Positions 17,178 through 27,553 of a stretch of DNA of 64,000 nucleotides are shown piece by piece (the stretch's first letter is position 1; the number at the start of each line of letters is the position of its first letter). The stretch is from Pikeienuella piscinae. Lineage in GTDB: Bacteria > Pseudomonadota > Alphaproteobacteria > Rhodobacterales > Rhodobacteraceae. The notes under the pieces are model-generated. The model saw only the letters and a program-made list of their open reading frames with translations, was not told the DNA's origin and did not search any database. Position numbers and translations under genes: made by a program. The stretch lies in contig NZ_CP049056.1 in assembly GCF_011044155.1 (NCBI RefSeq), forward strand, positions 1,302,001 through 1,366,000, in the 5' to 3' direction.

Positions 17178-17889
17178 AGCCGCACAAGGCGCCGCTCTTC
17201 TGCGCGTTCAGGGCCTTCAGGGCTGGTATGGCGAAAGCCATGTGCTGCATGGCGTCGACTTCGAGGTGAACACCGGCGAGGTCGTCACCCTCCTGGGCCG
17301 CAACGGCGCGGGCAAGACATCGACCCTGCTCGCGATCATGGGCATGCTGCCGCGACGGGAGGGCTCGGTCAGTTTCGGCGGCGCCGAGACGATTGCGATG
17401 CCGTCACGCCACATCGCGAAACTCGGCATCGCCATCTGCCCCGAGGAGCGCGGCATTTTTTCGTCGCTGCATGTCGATGAAAACCTGATGCTGCCGCCGC
17501 GGATCGCCGAAGGCGGTCTGGAGGTTGAGCGGATCTATGAACTTTTCCCCAATCTGAAGGAGCGCCGGCGCAGCCAGGGCACGAAACTGTCCGGCGGCGA
17601 GCAGCAGATGCTGGCTATCGCGCGCATCCTGCGCACCGGCGCGAAGCTTCTGCTGCTGGATGAGCCGACGGAGGGGCTTGCGCCCGTTATCGTCAAGCAT
17701 ATCGGCCGCACCATCGGGGAATTGAAGAAGCTGGGTTTCACCATCGTGCTGGTGGAGCAGAATTTCCACTTCGCCGCCTCTGTCGCCGACCGTCACTATG
17801 TGGTCGAGCAGGGCAAGGTGATCGACATGATCACGAATGCGGATCTCGACGCCAATACCGACAAACTGCAGACCTATCTCGGCGTCTGA
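17170..17889 (+). CDS. livF: branched-chain amino acid-type ABC transporter ATP-binding protein (LivF)
   Basis: This 239-residue ATPase is the partner of LivG. It shows Walker A 'LLGRNGAGKTSTLLA', 'ICPEERGIFSSLHVDENL' (the 'PE.RGIF..LTV.ENL' stretch typical of LivF), the signature 'LSGGEQQMLAIARIL', and Walker B 'LLLLDEPTEGLAP' with 'LVEQNFHF'. The ATG at 17170 overlaps the end of livG by 8 bp; a TTG 12 bp earlier is possible but less likely. It is separated from the binding-protein gene by 47 bp containing AAGGAGG. Confidence 0.9.
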   Translation: MTEAAQGAALLRVQGLQGWYGESHVLHGVDFEVNTGEVVTLLGRNGAGKTSTLLAIMGMLPRREGSVSFGGAETIAMPSRHIAKLGIAICPEERGIFSSLHVDENLMLPPRIAEGGLEVERIYELFPNLKERRRSQGTKLSGGEQQMLAIARILRTGAKLLLLDEPTEGLAPVIVKHIGRTIGELKKLGFTIVLVEQNFHFAASVADRHYVVEQGKVIDMITNADLDANTDKLQTYLGV

Positions 17890-17936
17890 AGCCCGTCTGA
17901 CCGACGAACCACCGTCACCTGAAGGAGGATGATCAC

Positions 17937-19133
17937 ATGATGAAGAAGCTGGCACTGGGCACGGCGCTCTGCGCGCTTGTCGCCGGGGCGGGATACGCCC
18001 AGGAGATCAACGTCAAACTGGGCGTGCTGAACGACCGTTCGGGCATCTATTCCGACCTGACCGGCGAAGGCTCGGTCGTCGCCGCGCAGATGGCGGCCGA
18101 GGATTTCATGGCCGAGGAGGGCGGACTCAACATCGAGATCGTCTCCGCCGATCACCAGAACAAGCCGGACATCGGCTCCAACATCGCCCGCAAGTGGTAT
18201 GATGAAGAAGGCGTGAACGCGATCCTCGACGTGCCGACCTCATCCGTCGCGCTCGCCGTCGCGCAGATCACCGCCGACAATAACGGCGTTCTCGTCAATT
18301 CCGGCGCCGGCTCCACCGCGCTCACCCGTGAGCAGTGCCTGCCGACAACGATCCACTGGACCTATGACACCGCCGCCCTCGCCAACGGAACCGGCAAGGC
18401 GATGACCCTCGCGGGCGGGGAGAAATGGTTCTTCCTCACCGCCGATTACGCCTTCGGCCATTCGCTGGAGGAGAACACCGCCGCCGTCGTCGAAGCCAAT
18501 GGCGGCGAAGTCGTCGGCACCGTCGACGTGCCGTTCCCCGCCACCGATTTCTCGTCGTTCCTGCTGCAGGCGCAGGGCAGCGGCGCCGATGTGATCGGCC
18601 TCGCCAACGCCGGCGGCGACACGGTGAACGCGATCAAGCAGGCTCAGGAGTTCGGCATCACCCAGGCCGGGCAGAAGCTCGCCGCGCTCCTGTTCTTCAT
18701 TACCGACGTTCACGCGCTCAGCCCTGAAACCCGGACGGGTCTTTCGCTGACCGGCGCCTATTACTGGGACCAGGACGAGGGCGCGCGGGAATGGTCGGCC
18801 CGGTTCCTGGAGCGTCACGGCTCGATGGCCAGCATGGTTCAGGCCGGCGTCTACTCCAGCACGCTGCACTATCTCCGCGCGGTCAAGGCTGTCGGCACCA
18901 CCGATGGCGAGACGGTCGCGGCGAAGATGAAGGAGACGCCTTTCGACGACGTCCTCTTCGGAAAGGGTCATATCCGGGGCGACGGCCGTGGTATCCACGA
19001 CATGTATCTCTACCAGGTCAAATCGCCTGACGAGTCGACGGGCGAGTGGGATCTCTACACCACGGTCGCCACGATCGCGGGCGAGGACGCCTTCCTGCCG
19101 ATGCTGGAAGAGTGCGACTTCACCAAGAAGTAA
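17937..19133 (+). CDS. ABC transporter substrate-binding protein, LivK/Peripla_BP_6 type
   Basis: This 398-residue periplasmic receptor has a signal peptide (MMKKLALGTALCALVAGAGYAQ, cleavage after AYAQ-like GYAQ). The mature part starts 'EINVKLGVLNDRSGIYSDLTG', the usual opening of Peripla_BP_6 proteins, and continues with 'AAQMAAEDF', 'DVPTSSVALAVA' and 'WFFLTADYAFGHSLEE'. Such receptors bind amino acids, amides, urea or aromatic acids. The ligand pocket cannot be read from sequence, but the amidase downstream makes an amide or ureide plausible. Translation is probably strong: AAGGAGG sits 8 bp before the first ATG. Confidence 0.88.
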   Translation: MMKKLALGTALCALVAGAGYAQEINVKLGVLNDRSGIYSDLTGEGSVVAAQMAAEDFMAEEGGLNIEIVSADHQNKPDIGSNIARKWYDEEGVNAILDVPTSSVALAVAQITADNNGVLVNSGAGSTALTREQCLPTTIHWTYDTAALANGTGKAMTLAGGEKWFFLTADYAFGHSLEENTAAVVEANGGEVVGTVDVPFPATDFSSFLLQAQGSGADVIGLANAGGDTVNAIKQAQEFGITQAGQKLAALLFFITDVHALSPETRTGLSLTGAYYWDQDEGAREWSARFLERHGSMASMVQAGVYSSTLHYLRAVKAVGTTDGETVAAKMKETPFDDVLFGKGHIRGDGRGIHDMYLYQVKSPDESTGEWDLYTTVATIAGEDAFLPMLEECDFTKK

Positions 19134-19145
19134 GATCCTAACGCG

Positions 19146-19178
19146 CCGCCGCCCCTCGGCCTTCACCGGGGGCGGCGG
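19146..19178 (+). terminator. GC-rich hairpin between the binding-protein gene and livH
   Basis: CCGCCGCCCC (19146-19155) pairs perfectly with GGGGCGGCGG (19169-19178) around a 13 nt loop, starting 13 bp after the binding-protein stop. No T-run follows, so it is more likely a partial terminator or 3' mRNA stabiliser. Such hairpins commonly keep binding-protein mRNA in excess over permease mRNA in ABC operons. Confidence 0.6.
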
Positions 19179-19212
19179 ACACTTACAGACGACAACGCAT
19201 CGGGACGCCGCC

Positions 19213-20100
19213 ATGTTCGAGCTTCTGGGAATTCCGCCGCAGGTCCTTATGGGGCAGCTTCTGCTCGGCCTCATCAACGGGTCGTTCTACGCGGTTCTGT
19301 CGCTGGGGCTTGCCGTGATCTTCGGCCTGCTCAACATCATCAATTTCGCGCATGGCGCGCTCTACATGGCGAGCGCGTTCGTGGCGTGGATGCTGTTGAA
19401 CTATCTCGGAATAGGTTACTGGCCGGCTCTGATCCTGGCGCCGCTCATCGTCGGCGCGTTCGGGATCGTGCTTGAACGCACCATGCTGTCGCGGCTCTAT
19501 CAACTCGACCATCTCTATGGATTGCTGCTCACGTTCGGGCTGGCGCTCATCATCCAGGGGCTGCTCCACAACTTTTACGGCGTGTCCGGGCTTCCCTACC
19601 AGATCCCCTCCCAGCTGGCGGGCGGCCAGAATCTCGGCTTCATGTTCCTCCCCAACTATCGGGCCTGGGTCGTCGTCGCGTCGGTCGTGGTCTGCTTCGG
19701 CACCTGGTTCATCATCGAAAAGACGCGGCTTGGCGCCTATCTGCGCGCCGCCACGGAGAATCCCGCGCTGGTTAGCGCCTTCGGGATCAACGTGCCGCTG
19801 TTGATCATGCTGACATACGGTTTCGGCGTGGCCCTCGCCGGGTTCGCGGGCGTGCTGGCGGCGCCGATCTATTCGGTGAACCCCAACATGGGCGCCGACC
19901 TCATCATCGTCGTATTCGCGGTGGTGGTGATCGGCGGCATGGGTTCGATCATGGGCGCGATCGTGACGGGTTACATGCTCGGCGTCGTCGAGGGTCTGAC
20001 GCGGGTGTTCTATCCGGAAGGCTCGGCCGTGGTGATCTTCGTCATCATGGCGATCGTACTGCTGATAAAACCCGAAGGTCTGTTCGGGAGGACCGCGTAA
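19213..20100 (+). CDS. livH: branched-chain amino acid-type ABC transporter permease (LivH)
   Basis: This 295-residue inner-membrane protein has about eight hydrophobic segments and the LivH opening 'LLLGLINGSFYAVLSLGLAVI', then 'GLLNIINFAHGALYM' (the 'N.AHG' motif), 'FGLALIIQGLLHNFYG', 'RAATENPALVSAFGIN' (the cytoplasmic coupling loop contacting the ATPases) and 'VIGGMGSIMGAIVTG'. It forms the channel with LivM. The start at 19213 follows the hairpin; a longer frame from 18988 runs inside the binding-protein gene and was rejected. The stop TAA shares its last base with the livM ATG. Confidence 0.9.
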   Translation: MFELLGIPPQVLMGQLLLGLINGSFYAVLSLGLAVIFGLLNIINFAHGALYMASAFVAWMLLNYLGIGYWPALILAPLIVGAFGIVLERTMLSRLYQLDHLYGLLLTFGLALIIQGLLHNFYGVSGLPYQIPSQLAGGQNLGFMFLPNYRAWVVVASVVVCFGTWFIIEKTRLGAYLRAATENPALVSAFGINVPLLIMLTYGFGVALAGFAGVLAAPIYSVNPNMGADLIIVVFAVVVIGGMGSIMGAIVTGYMLGVVEGLTRVFYPEGSAVVIFVIMAIVLLIKPEGLFGRTA

Positions 20101-21092
20101 TGGCTGTGCAGGATACCAACGCCGATGTCGGCGCCATGATCGCGCCCCCCACGCCGCAGGCCGCGGGAATGCCCACGCTCCACAAGGCGATCTTCGCCGT
20201 GCTGCTGGTCTTTCTTCTCGTCTTGCCGTTCATGGTCTATCCGGTCTTCGCGATGAAGGTGATGTGCTTTGCGCTTTTCGCCGCCGCGTTCAACCTGCTG
20301 CTCGGCTTCGGCGGGCTGCTGTCGTTCGGTCACGCGGCCTATTTCGGCGGGGCGAGCTATGTCGCTGCGCACGCCGCCAAGGTCTGGGGCCTGACACCAG
20401 AGCTTTCGGTGCTCTGCGGCACGGCGGCGGCGGCGATTCTCGGGCTGGCGATCGGCGCGCTGTCGATCCGCCGGCAGGGCATCTACTTCGCCATGGTCAC
20501 GCTGGCCTTCGCGCAGATGGTCTATTTCTTCGCCCTGCAGGTCCCGTTCACCGGCGGCGAGGACGGCATCCAGTCCGTCCCGCGCGGCGCGCTCTTCGGG
20601 CTCATCTCGCTCGAAAGCAACATTTCGCTCTACTTCTTCGTGCTCGCCGTGACTTTCGGCGGTATCCTCTTCCTCTACCGCATCGTCCATTCGCCCTTCG
20701 GCCAGGTGCTGAAAGCGATCCGCGAGAACGAGCCGCGCGCGATTTCACTGGGTTACAACGTAAACCGTTACAAGCTCATGGTGTTCGTCCTGTCCGCCAC
20801 CTTCTCCGGGCTGGCGGGAGCGACGAAAAGCCAGGTGTTCCAGCTCGCCTCCCTGACCGACGTACACTGGATGATGTCGGGCGAAGTGGTGCTGATGACC
20901 CTGCTCGGCGGGATGGGCACCGTCTTCGGCCCGTTGGTGGGCGGCGCAGTGATCGTAACGATGCAGAACTATCTCGCGACCTTTGGCGCCTGGGTGATGG
21001 TGATTCAGGGGATCATCTTCGTGCTCGGCGTCCTCCTGTTCCGCGAGGGCATCATCGGCGTGATCTCACGTTGGCTGAAACGTCCGCTCTGA
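20100..21092 (+). CDS. livM: branched-chain amino acid-type ABC transporter permease (LivM)
   Basis: This 330-residue permease is the second half of the channel. It has a 25-residue soluble N-terminus, then membrane spans with 'FNLLLGFGGLLSFGHAAYFGG' (the LivM 'G..SFGHA.Y.G' motif), 'SIRRQGIYFAMVTLAFAQM', 'AIRENEPRAISLGYNVNRYK' (coupling loop) and 'LLGGMGTVFGPLVGG'. It overlaps livH by one base. The transporter set G-F-K-H-M is complete. The amidase gene follows after 158 bp, so it may have its own promoter or be read through. Confidence 0.9.
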   Translation: MAVQDTNADVGAMIAPPTPQAAGMPTLHKAIFAVLLVFLLVLPFMVYPVFAMKVMCFALFAAAFNLLLGFGGLLSFGHAAYFGGASYVAAHAAKVWGLTPELSVLCGTAAAAILGLAIGALSIRRQGIYFAMVTLAFAQMVYFFALQVPFTGGEDGIQSVPRGALFGLISLESNISLYFFVLAVTFGGILFLYRIVHSPFGQVLKAIRENEPRAISLGYNVNRYKLMVFVLSATFSGLAGATKSQVFQLASLTDVHWMMSGEVVLMTLLGGMGTVFGPLVGGAVIVTMQNYLATFGAWVMVIQGIIFVLGVLLFREGIIGVISRWLKRPL

Positions 21093-21250
21093 CCCGAGGC
21101 CTGCGGCCGGCGCGACCGCGTGTCGGGGCTTCGGGCGCGGCGACGCTCAGCGCCGCCCTCGCCCGGTGTTTTCTCCATATGGCTTGGTCTCGGCGAAATG
21201 AGTGATTAGGCTTCCGCCCGGTCGCAACATTTTCCGAACGCGGGGCATAG

Positions 21251-22426
21251 ATGCCGTCCAGAAGCAACTTCCTCGCGCCAGGCGCCGATATCCGGGTCGA
21301 AGGCGCCCCGGACGGGCCGCTCCGCGGCAGGACTTTCGTCGCGAAGGATCTGTTCGATGTCGCCGGCGCGCGGACTGGCGCCGGCAATCCGGATTGGGCG
21401 CGCACCCACCCGATGGCGACGAAAAACGCGTGGGCGGTGCAGAAGCTGCTGGACGCGGGCGCGACCCTTGTCGGCAAGACGATCACTGATGAGATTTCGC
21501 TCGGACTTCTGGGTGAGAACGCGCATGATGGAACGCCGCTGAATCCCCGTGCGCCTGACCGCGTGCCGGGCGGCTCGTCCTCCGGTTCAGCTTCAGCTGT
21601 CGCGCAGGCGTTTTGCGACGCTGCGCTCGGAACGGACACCGGCGGCTCGGTCCGCGTTCCCGCCAGTTTCTGCGGCCTTTACGGCATCCGTCCGACCCAT
21701 GGACGGTTGCCGCTGCAGGGGATGGCCCCGCAAGCGCCGAGTTCGGACACCACCGGATGGTTCGCGCGCGACGCCGCCACATTCCTCGCCGTCAGCCAGG
21801 CGATGCTGGATGAGCGGCCGCCCACCGCCCTGCCGAACGAGTTGATCGTCGCCGTCGATGCGTTCGGTTTCGCGGACGAGGCGGTGCGCGACGCACTCGC
21901 GCCCGCGGTCAAGCGGCTCGGCGCGCTACTTGGCTCGGTGCGCGAAGACCTGCTCGCGCCACAGGGGCTTTCGGTCTGGGGGCGCGCGCAGCGCACTCTC
22001 CAGATGGCGGAAGCATGGAAGACCTTCCAACCCTGGGTCGAACAGGAAAACCCGCGCTTCGCCTTTCTTGTCGCCCGTTCGCTTCTGGCCGGATCGATGG
22101 TCGAGAAGGCGGATCTCGCCTGGGCGGCCCTGATGCGCGACGAGGCGCGGGGGCGGCTCGCGCATCTGCTCTCGGGCGACGCGATTCTCTGCATGCCGAC
22201 CACGCCCTCGGTCGCGCCGCTCCGGGGGCAGCCGCTCCCCGTTCTCGACCGGGCGCGTGACCGGATCAACTGTCTCGCCGCGCATGGCGGCCTTGCGGGG
22301 CATCCACAACTCAGCCTGCCTCTCGGCGAGGCGGAGGGCGCGCCCGTCGGCCTTTCGATCATCGGCGCGCGGGGCGCGGACATGACCCTCGCCGCCGTCG
22401 CGCAAGCCTTGGAGGATCAGCGATGA
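21251..22426 (+). CDS. amidase (amidase signature family)
   Basis: This 391-residue amidase signature enzyme has the Ser-cisSer-Lys triad: Lys in 'TFVAKDLFDVAG' near residue 36, and the cis-Ser and nucleophilic Ser in 'RVPGGSSSGSASAVA' and 'GTDTGGSVRVPASFCG' near residues 115-140. It is shorter than GatA or AtzE (about 450-480) and closest in size to AMI1-like amidases. It hydrolyses a C-N amide bond in the cytoplasm. The overlapping downstream gene encodes an AtzH/HpxZ-like protein. In cyanurate and oxalurate pathways such proteins pair with an amidase, so a ureide or carboxyamide substrate is plausible. Position behind a complete Liv-type importer suggests that the transporter supplies the substrate. 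Confidence 0.85.
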   Translation: MPSRSNFLAPGADIRVEGAPDGPLRGRTFVAKDLFDVAGARTGAGNPDWARTHPMATKNAWAVQKLLDAGATLVGKTITDEISLGLLGENAHDGTPLNPRAPDRVPGGSSSGSASAVAQAFCDAALGTDTGGSVRVPASFCGLYGIRPTHGRLPLQGMAPQAPSSDTTGWFARDAATFLAVSQAMLDERPPTALPNELIVAVDAFGFADEAVRDALAPAVKRLGALLGSVREDLLAPQGLSVWGRAQRTLQMAEAWKTFQPWVEQENPRFAFLVARSLLAGSMVEKADLAWAALMRDEARGRLAHLLSGDAILCMPTTPSVAPLRGQPLPVLDRARDRINCLAAHGGLAGHPQLSLPLGEAEGAPVGLSIIGARGADMTLAAVAQALEDQR

Positions 22427-22833
22427 CCACCCCGGACCGGACGGCGAACATCCCCGAAGTCGTGGAGGAGATCCGCCAGCTCTTCGAACGCTACGAGACC
22501 GCGCTGGTCGAGAAGGACGTCGGCGTTCTCGACGACACGTTCTGGCGCAGCCCGCACACGATCCGCTATGCGATGCACGAGAACGGCTACGGATTCGACG
22601 AAATCCATCGCCACCGGACCGCACGACCGCCCGGACCGGGCTTGAAAGGGGCGCGCCGCCGGCTTGAAATCCTGACCCTCGGCCGGGATTTCGCCAGCGT
22701 CAATCTCGAATTCCAGGTGCGCGACCGGGATATCGTCGGACGGCAAAGCCAGACCTGGGTGCGCTTTCCCGATCTGGGCTGGAAGGTCGTCTCCGCCCAT
22801 GTCTCGACCGTGAACCCGGAGCCGCTCTGGTGA
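22423..22833 (+). CDS. AtzH/HpxZ-like protein (DUF3225, NTF2-like fold)
   Basis: This 136-residue protein matches the DUF3225 family. It begins with a helix 'IPEVVEEIRQLFERYETALVE', followed by 'LDDTFWRSPHTIRYAMHENGYG', 'EIHRHRTARPPGP' and 'QSQTWVRFPDLGWKVVSAHVS'. The F-W-x-S-P-x-T-I-R region and the terminal 'GWKVVSAHVS' are family signatures. Members have a cone-shaped SnoaL/NTF2-like fold; AtzH acts in cyanuric acid breakdown and HpxZ in oxalurate use. It overlaps the amidase by 4 bp (ATGA), so the two products are probably made in fixed ratio and may form one enzyme unit. Confidence 0.85.
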   Translation: MTTPDRTANIPEVVEEIRQLFERYETALVEKDVGVLDDTFWRSPHTIRYAMHENGYGFDEIHRHRTARPPGPGLKGARRRLEILTLGRDFASVNLEFQVRDRDIVGRQSQTWVRFPDLGWKVVSAHVSTVNPEPLW

Positions 22834-22878
22834 TCCAGCCCGGCCGCTTGGAAGGCGCTCTCGCGGCGTCCGCCTCGG

Positions 22879-24012
22879 TCAGTCCGCCAGCGTCGCCAGC
22901 ATCCCGGCCATGATCCGCCCGCGGGATTCGAGCGTCGGGACATTGATGTGCTCGTTCAGCGTATGGATGCCCGCGCCTTCGACGCCGAGCCCGTCCAACG
23001 TCGGGAACCCGAGCGCGCCGGTGAAATTGCCGTCGGAGCCGCCGCCGGACGCTTCATGGTAACTTTCGATGCCAAGCTCGGCCGCGAAGCCCTTCATCAT
23101 CTCGTAAAGCGCCATCGTTTCTCCGTTCGGCTCCCAGACCGGGCGGGTGACGCCGCGCGAAACATGGAACGCCACCTCCGCGTCGGCGTCCGCCATCGCC
23201 AGCATCTTCGCCACGCCTGCATCGAGATCCTCCTGTCGCTTGGCCATCGACAGCACCTCCGCCTCAGCGCGCGAGGAGACGCAGTTCACCCAAGTGCCGG
23301 CGTGCAGGACCCCGACAGAGAACGTGCAATCCTCGCCGGTCATCGCCTCGATCTCGATGATGCGCCGACACATTTCGCGGATCGCCGAGCGGCCCGCCGA
23401 AAGCTGCGCGCCGGCGTGGCTCGGCTTGCCGTCGGTGGCGATGTTGAAGCGGGCGATGGCGTAGCGCCCGGTCGTGCAGCCGCCGCCCTCCCGGCCCGGC
23501 TCGGGCACCAGGATGTATCTCTGCCGCGCCGCCTCCGCTTCGACCAGATCGCGCGCGGAGGGCGTGCCGATCTCCTCTTCGCTGGTCAGCAGGATGGTGA
23601 CCGGCAGCGGCGTCTCCACCCCGACACGCGCGAGGACGCGGAGCGCCTCGAGGCTCAGATACGTCCCGCCCTTCATGTCACAGATGCCCGGCCCGTAGGC
23701 GCGGTCGCCCTCACGCCGATAGGGCAGCGCCTCCAGCGTCCCGATCGGGTGCACGGTGTCGAGATGCGCCATGATCAGCACGCCCGGCTCACCCTGGCGC
23801 GTGTGGGGCATCCGGGCGCGCACGCAGTCGCCCCAGCCCATACGGCCGGGAATCCGCTCGATCGTCGCGCCCATCAGCGCCAGATCGCGTGAGGCGACAT
23901 CCATCATCCGGTTCACGGCGGCGGGAACAAAGGTTGGGCTTTCCGTCTCCACCCAGACTCTCAGGCCCTTCAGCATGGCCTCCACGTCGAAAGGCAATTC
24001 AGCGATCTTCAT
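22879..24012 (-). CDS. M20 family peptidase, glutamate carboxypeptidase (CPG2)-like
   Basis: This 377-residue di-zinc peptidase has the zinc ligands in 'LIMAHLDTVHPIGT' (His and catalytic Asp), 'GPGICDMKGGTYL' (bridging Asp), 'LTSEEEIGTPSAR' (Glu base and ligand), 'LVPEPGREGGG', and a late His in 'EGAGIHTLNEHIN'. The 'HASGGGSDGNF'-like segment near the end is typical of CPG2, which removes C-terminal glutamate from folates and peptides. No signal peptide is seen, so it should act in the cytoplasm. I chose the ATG at 24012 because GGAG lies 8 bp upstream; an ATG 12 bp earlier is possible. It is the last gene of the Dpp-type transporter operon. Confidence 0.87.
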   Translation of the reverse strand: MKIAELPFDVEAMLKGLRVWVETESPTFVPAAVNRMMDVASRDLALMGATIERIPGRMGWGDCVRARMPHTRQGEPGVLIMAHLDTVHPIGTLEALPYRREGDRAYGPGICDMKGGTYLSLEALRVLARVGVETPLPVTILLTSEEEIGTPSARDLVEAEAARQRYILVPEPGREGGGCTTGRYAIARFNIATDGKPSHAGAQLSAGRSAIREMCRRIIEIEAMTGEDCTFSVGVLHAGTWVNCVSSRAEAEVLSMAKRQEDLDAGVAKMLAMADADAEVAFHVSRGVTRPVWEPNGETMALYEMMKGFAAELGIESYHEASGGGSDGNFTGALGFPTLDGLGVEGAGIHTLNEHINVPTLESRGRIMAGMLATLAD

Positions 24013-24030
24013 TCTCTGCTCCATTCGGTC

Positions 24031-25658
<1,628 letters not shown>

Positions 25659-25662
<4 letters not shown>

Positions 25663-26546
25663 CGGTCGATCCCCCGTTTCGCCATTCGCGGGTCCAGCGC
25701 ATCGCGCACCGCGTCGCCGACGAGATTGATGGCGAGGATCGTGATCGAGACGACGAGCCCCGGCCAGAGGATGATGCCTGGATTGATCTGAAAATAGATC
25801 CGCCCCTCGGCCATGATGTTGCCCCAGGTCGGCGTCTCCGGGTTGATGCCGGCGCCGAGAAAACTGAGAATCGCCTCCACCAGGATCGCCGCAGCGCAGA
25901 TATAGGTGCCCTGAACGATCAGCGGCGCGATCGTGTTCGGAAGAAGATGGCGGACCAGGATCCGCCATGTGGACGAGCCGGCGGCGATCGCCGCCTCGAC
26001 ATAAGGCTCCTCGCGCGCGGAAAGCACGACCGAGCGAACCAGACGCACCACGCGCGGCACCTCGGGAACCGTAATCGCGACGAGAACCGTCCAGAGCGAC
26101 GCGCCCCAGAGCGACACGATGGCGATGGCGAGCAGGATGCTCGGGATCGCCATGAGCCCATCGACGATCCGCATCACCACCGCGTCGAGACGCTGGAAGA
26201 ACCCGGCGGCCAGCCCGATGACGAGACCGAGCGCCACCGCCGCGATCGCCGCGCCAAGCCCGACGACGAGCGAGATTCGCCCGCCATAGATCACCCGCGA
26301 AAGCAGATCGCGGCCGTAGGCGTCGGTGCCGACAAGATATTCCGCCGAAGGTGGTTTCAATCTCTGGCTCGGGTTCAGCCGGACGGGATCATGCGGCACG
26401 ATCAGCGGCGCGAAGATCGAGACGAGGATGATGATGATAAGCAGCGCGGACGCGATCGCGACGATCTTGCTGGAGCCGAGGATTCCCAGCGCCTGCCCGA
26501 AGGAAGATGGTTTCGCCGGCGCGTTGAATACGGCTTCTTCGCTCAT
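25659..26546 (-). CDS. peptide-type ABC transporter permease (DppC-like)
   Basis: This 295-residue inner-membrane permease has a soluble N-terminus, a first membrane span near 'IVAIASALLIIIILVSIFA', and 'PHDPVRLNPSQRLKPPS...VGTDAYGRDLLSRVIYGGRISL', the classical DppC/OppC entry region ('GTD..GRD.LSR...G.R'). The coupling loop 'REEPYVEAAIAAGSSTWRI' contacts the ATPase, and 'RHLLPNTIAPLIVQ' and 'SFLGAGINPETPTWGNI' follow. It overlaps the ATPase gene and the other permease gene by 4 bp each, so the three are translationally coupled. Confidence 0.92.
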
Positions 26547-27487
26547 GCGTAACGGATCCTCGGATCGAGAAAGACATAGGCGATATCGATCAGCAGGTTG
26601 ATGACGACATAGACCAGCGAAGCCAGCAGGATCACCGCCTGGATCACCGGGTAATCGCGCGCCAGCACCGCATCCACCGTCAGCCGCCCAAGCCCCGGCA
26701 GATTGAACACCGTCTCCGTGACGACGACGCCCGAAACGATCAGCGCGAAGCCGATCCCGATGATCGTGACGATCGGCACCGCGCAGTTCCGGAGCGCGTG
26801 ACGCATCAGAACCCGATGGTCGCTCAGCCCTTTCGCATGGGCGGTGCGCACGTAGTCCTCACCGAGGATCTCCAGCATCGAGGTTCGGGTGATCCGCGCG
26901 ATCAGCGCGATATAGAGCAGCGTCAGCGTCACTGTAGGCAGCGTGATCCGGGCGGCGAACGGGCCGAGCCCTTCAGAGATCGACTTGAAGCCCTGCACCG
27001 GGAACAGGTTCAGATCGAGCGCGAAGATCGAGATCAGGATATAGCCGATCACGAAAACCGGCACCGAGAAGCCCAGCACCGAGATCGCCATGACGAATCT
27101 GTCGATCAGCGTCCCCTGCTTCCATGCCGCGACGACGCCGAGCGGCACCGCGATGACGATCGAAAGGAACATCGTCGTGAGCGCGAGGCTGATCGTCGGG
27201 TCCAACCGGCCCTTTATCATCTCCATCACCGGCTTGCCGGACAGCACCGATTTGCCGAAATCGCCCTGCAGCAGGTTGCCGATCCAGGTGATGAACTGGA
27301 CATGCAGCGGGTCGTTCAGGCCGAGGCTCTCGCGTATGCGCTCAAGCTGTTCGGGCGTCGCCGCGTCGCCGGCGATGATCGCCGCCGGATCGCCCGGCGT
27401 CAGCCGCAGCAGGAGAAAGACGAAGAGCGCGACGAAACCCATGACGGGGATCGCGGCGAGTATACGGCCGATGATATATCTGAGCAT
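26543..27487 (-). CDS. peptide-type ABC transporter permease (DppB-like)
   Basis: This 314-residue permease begins 'MLRYIIGRILAAIPVMGFVAL', the standard DppB opening, and continues with 'PGDPAAIIAGDAATPEQLERI', 'LGLNDPLHVQFITWIGNLLQGDFGKS', a coupling loop 'EDYVRTAHAKGLSDHRVLMRHALRN', and the C-terminal 'VINLLIDIAYVFLDPRIRY'. About six membrane spans are evident. It lies 66 bp after the binding-protein gene and overlaps the DppC-like gene by 4 bp. Confidence 0.92.
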   Translation of the reverse strand: MLRYIIGRILAAIPVMGFVALFVFLLLRLTPGDPAAIIAGDAATPEQLERIRESLGLNDPLHVQFITWIGNLLQGDFGKSVLSGKPVMEMIKGRLDPTISLALTTMFLSIVIAVPLGVVAAWKQGTLIDRFVMAISVLGFSVPVFVIGYILISIFALDLNLFPVQGFKSISEGLGPFAARITLPTVTLTLLYIALIARITRTSMLEILGEDYVRTAHAKGLSDHRVLMRHALRNCAVPIVTIIGIGFALIVSGVVVTETVFNLPGLGRLTVDAVLARDYPVIQAVILLASLVYVVINLLIDIAYVFLDPRIRYA

Positions 27488-27553
27488 CGCGCGCCTCCAA
27501 TTCAGGGAGATGGCCCGCCCCGTCAGGGACGGGCCGCAGAACCGGCGAGGCGG

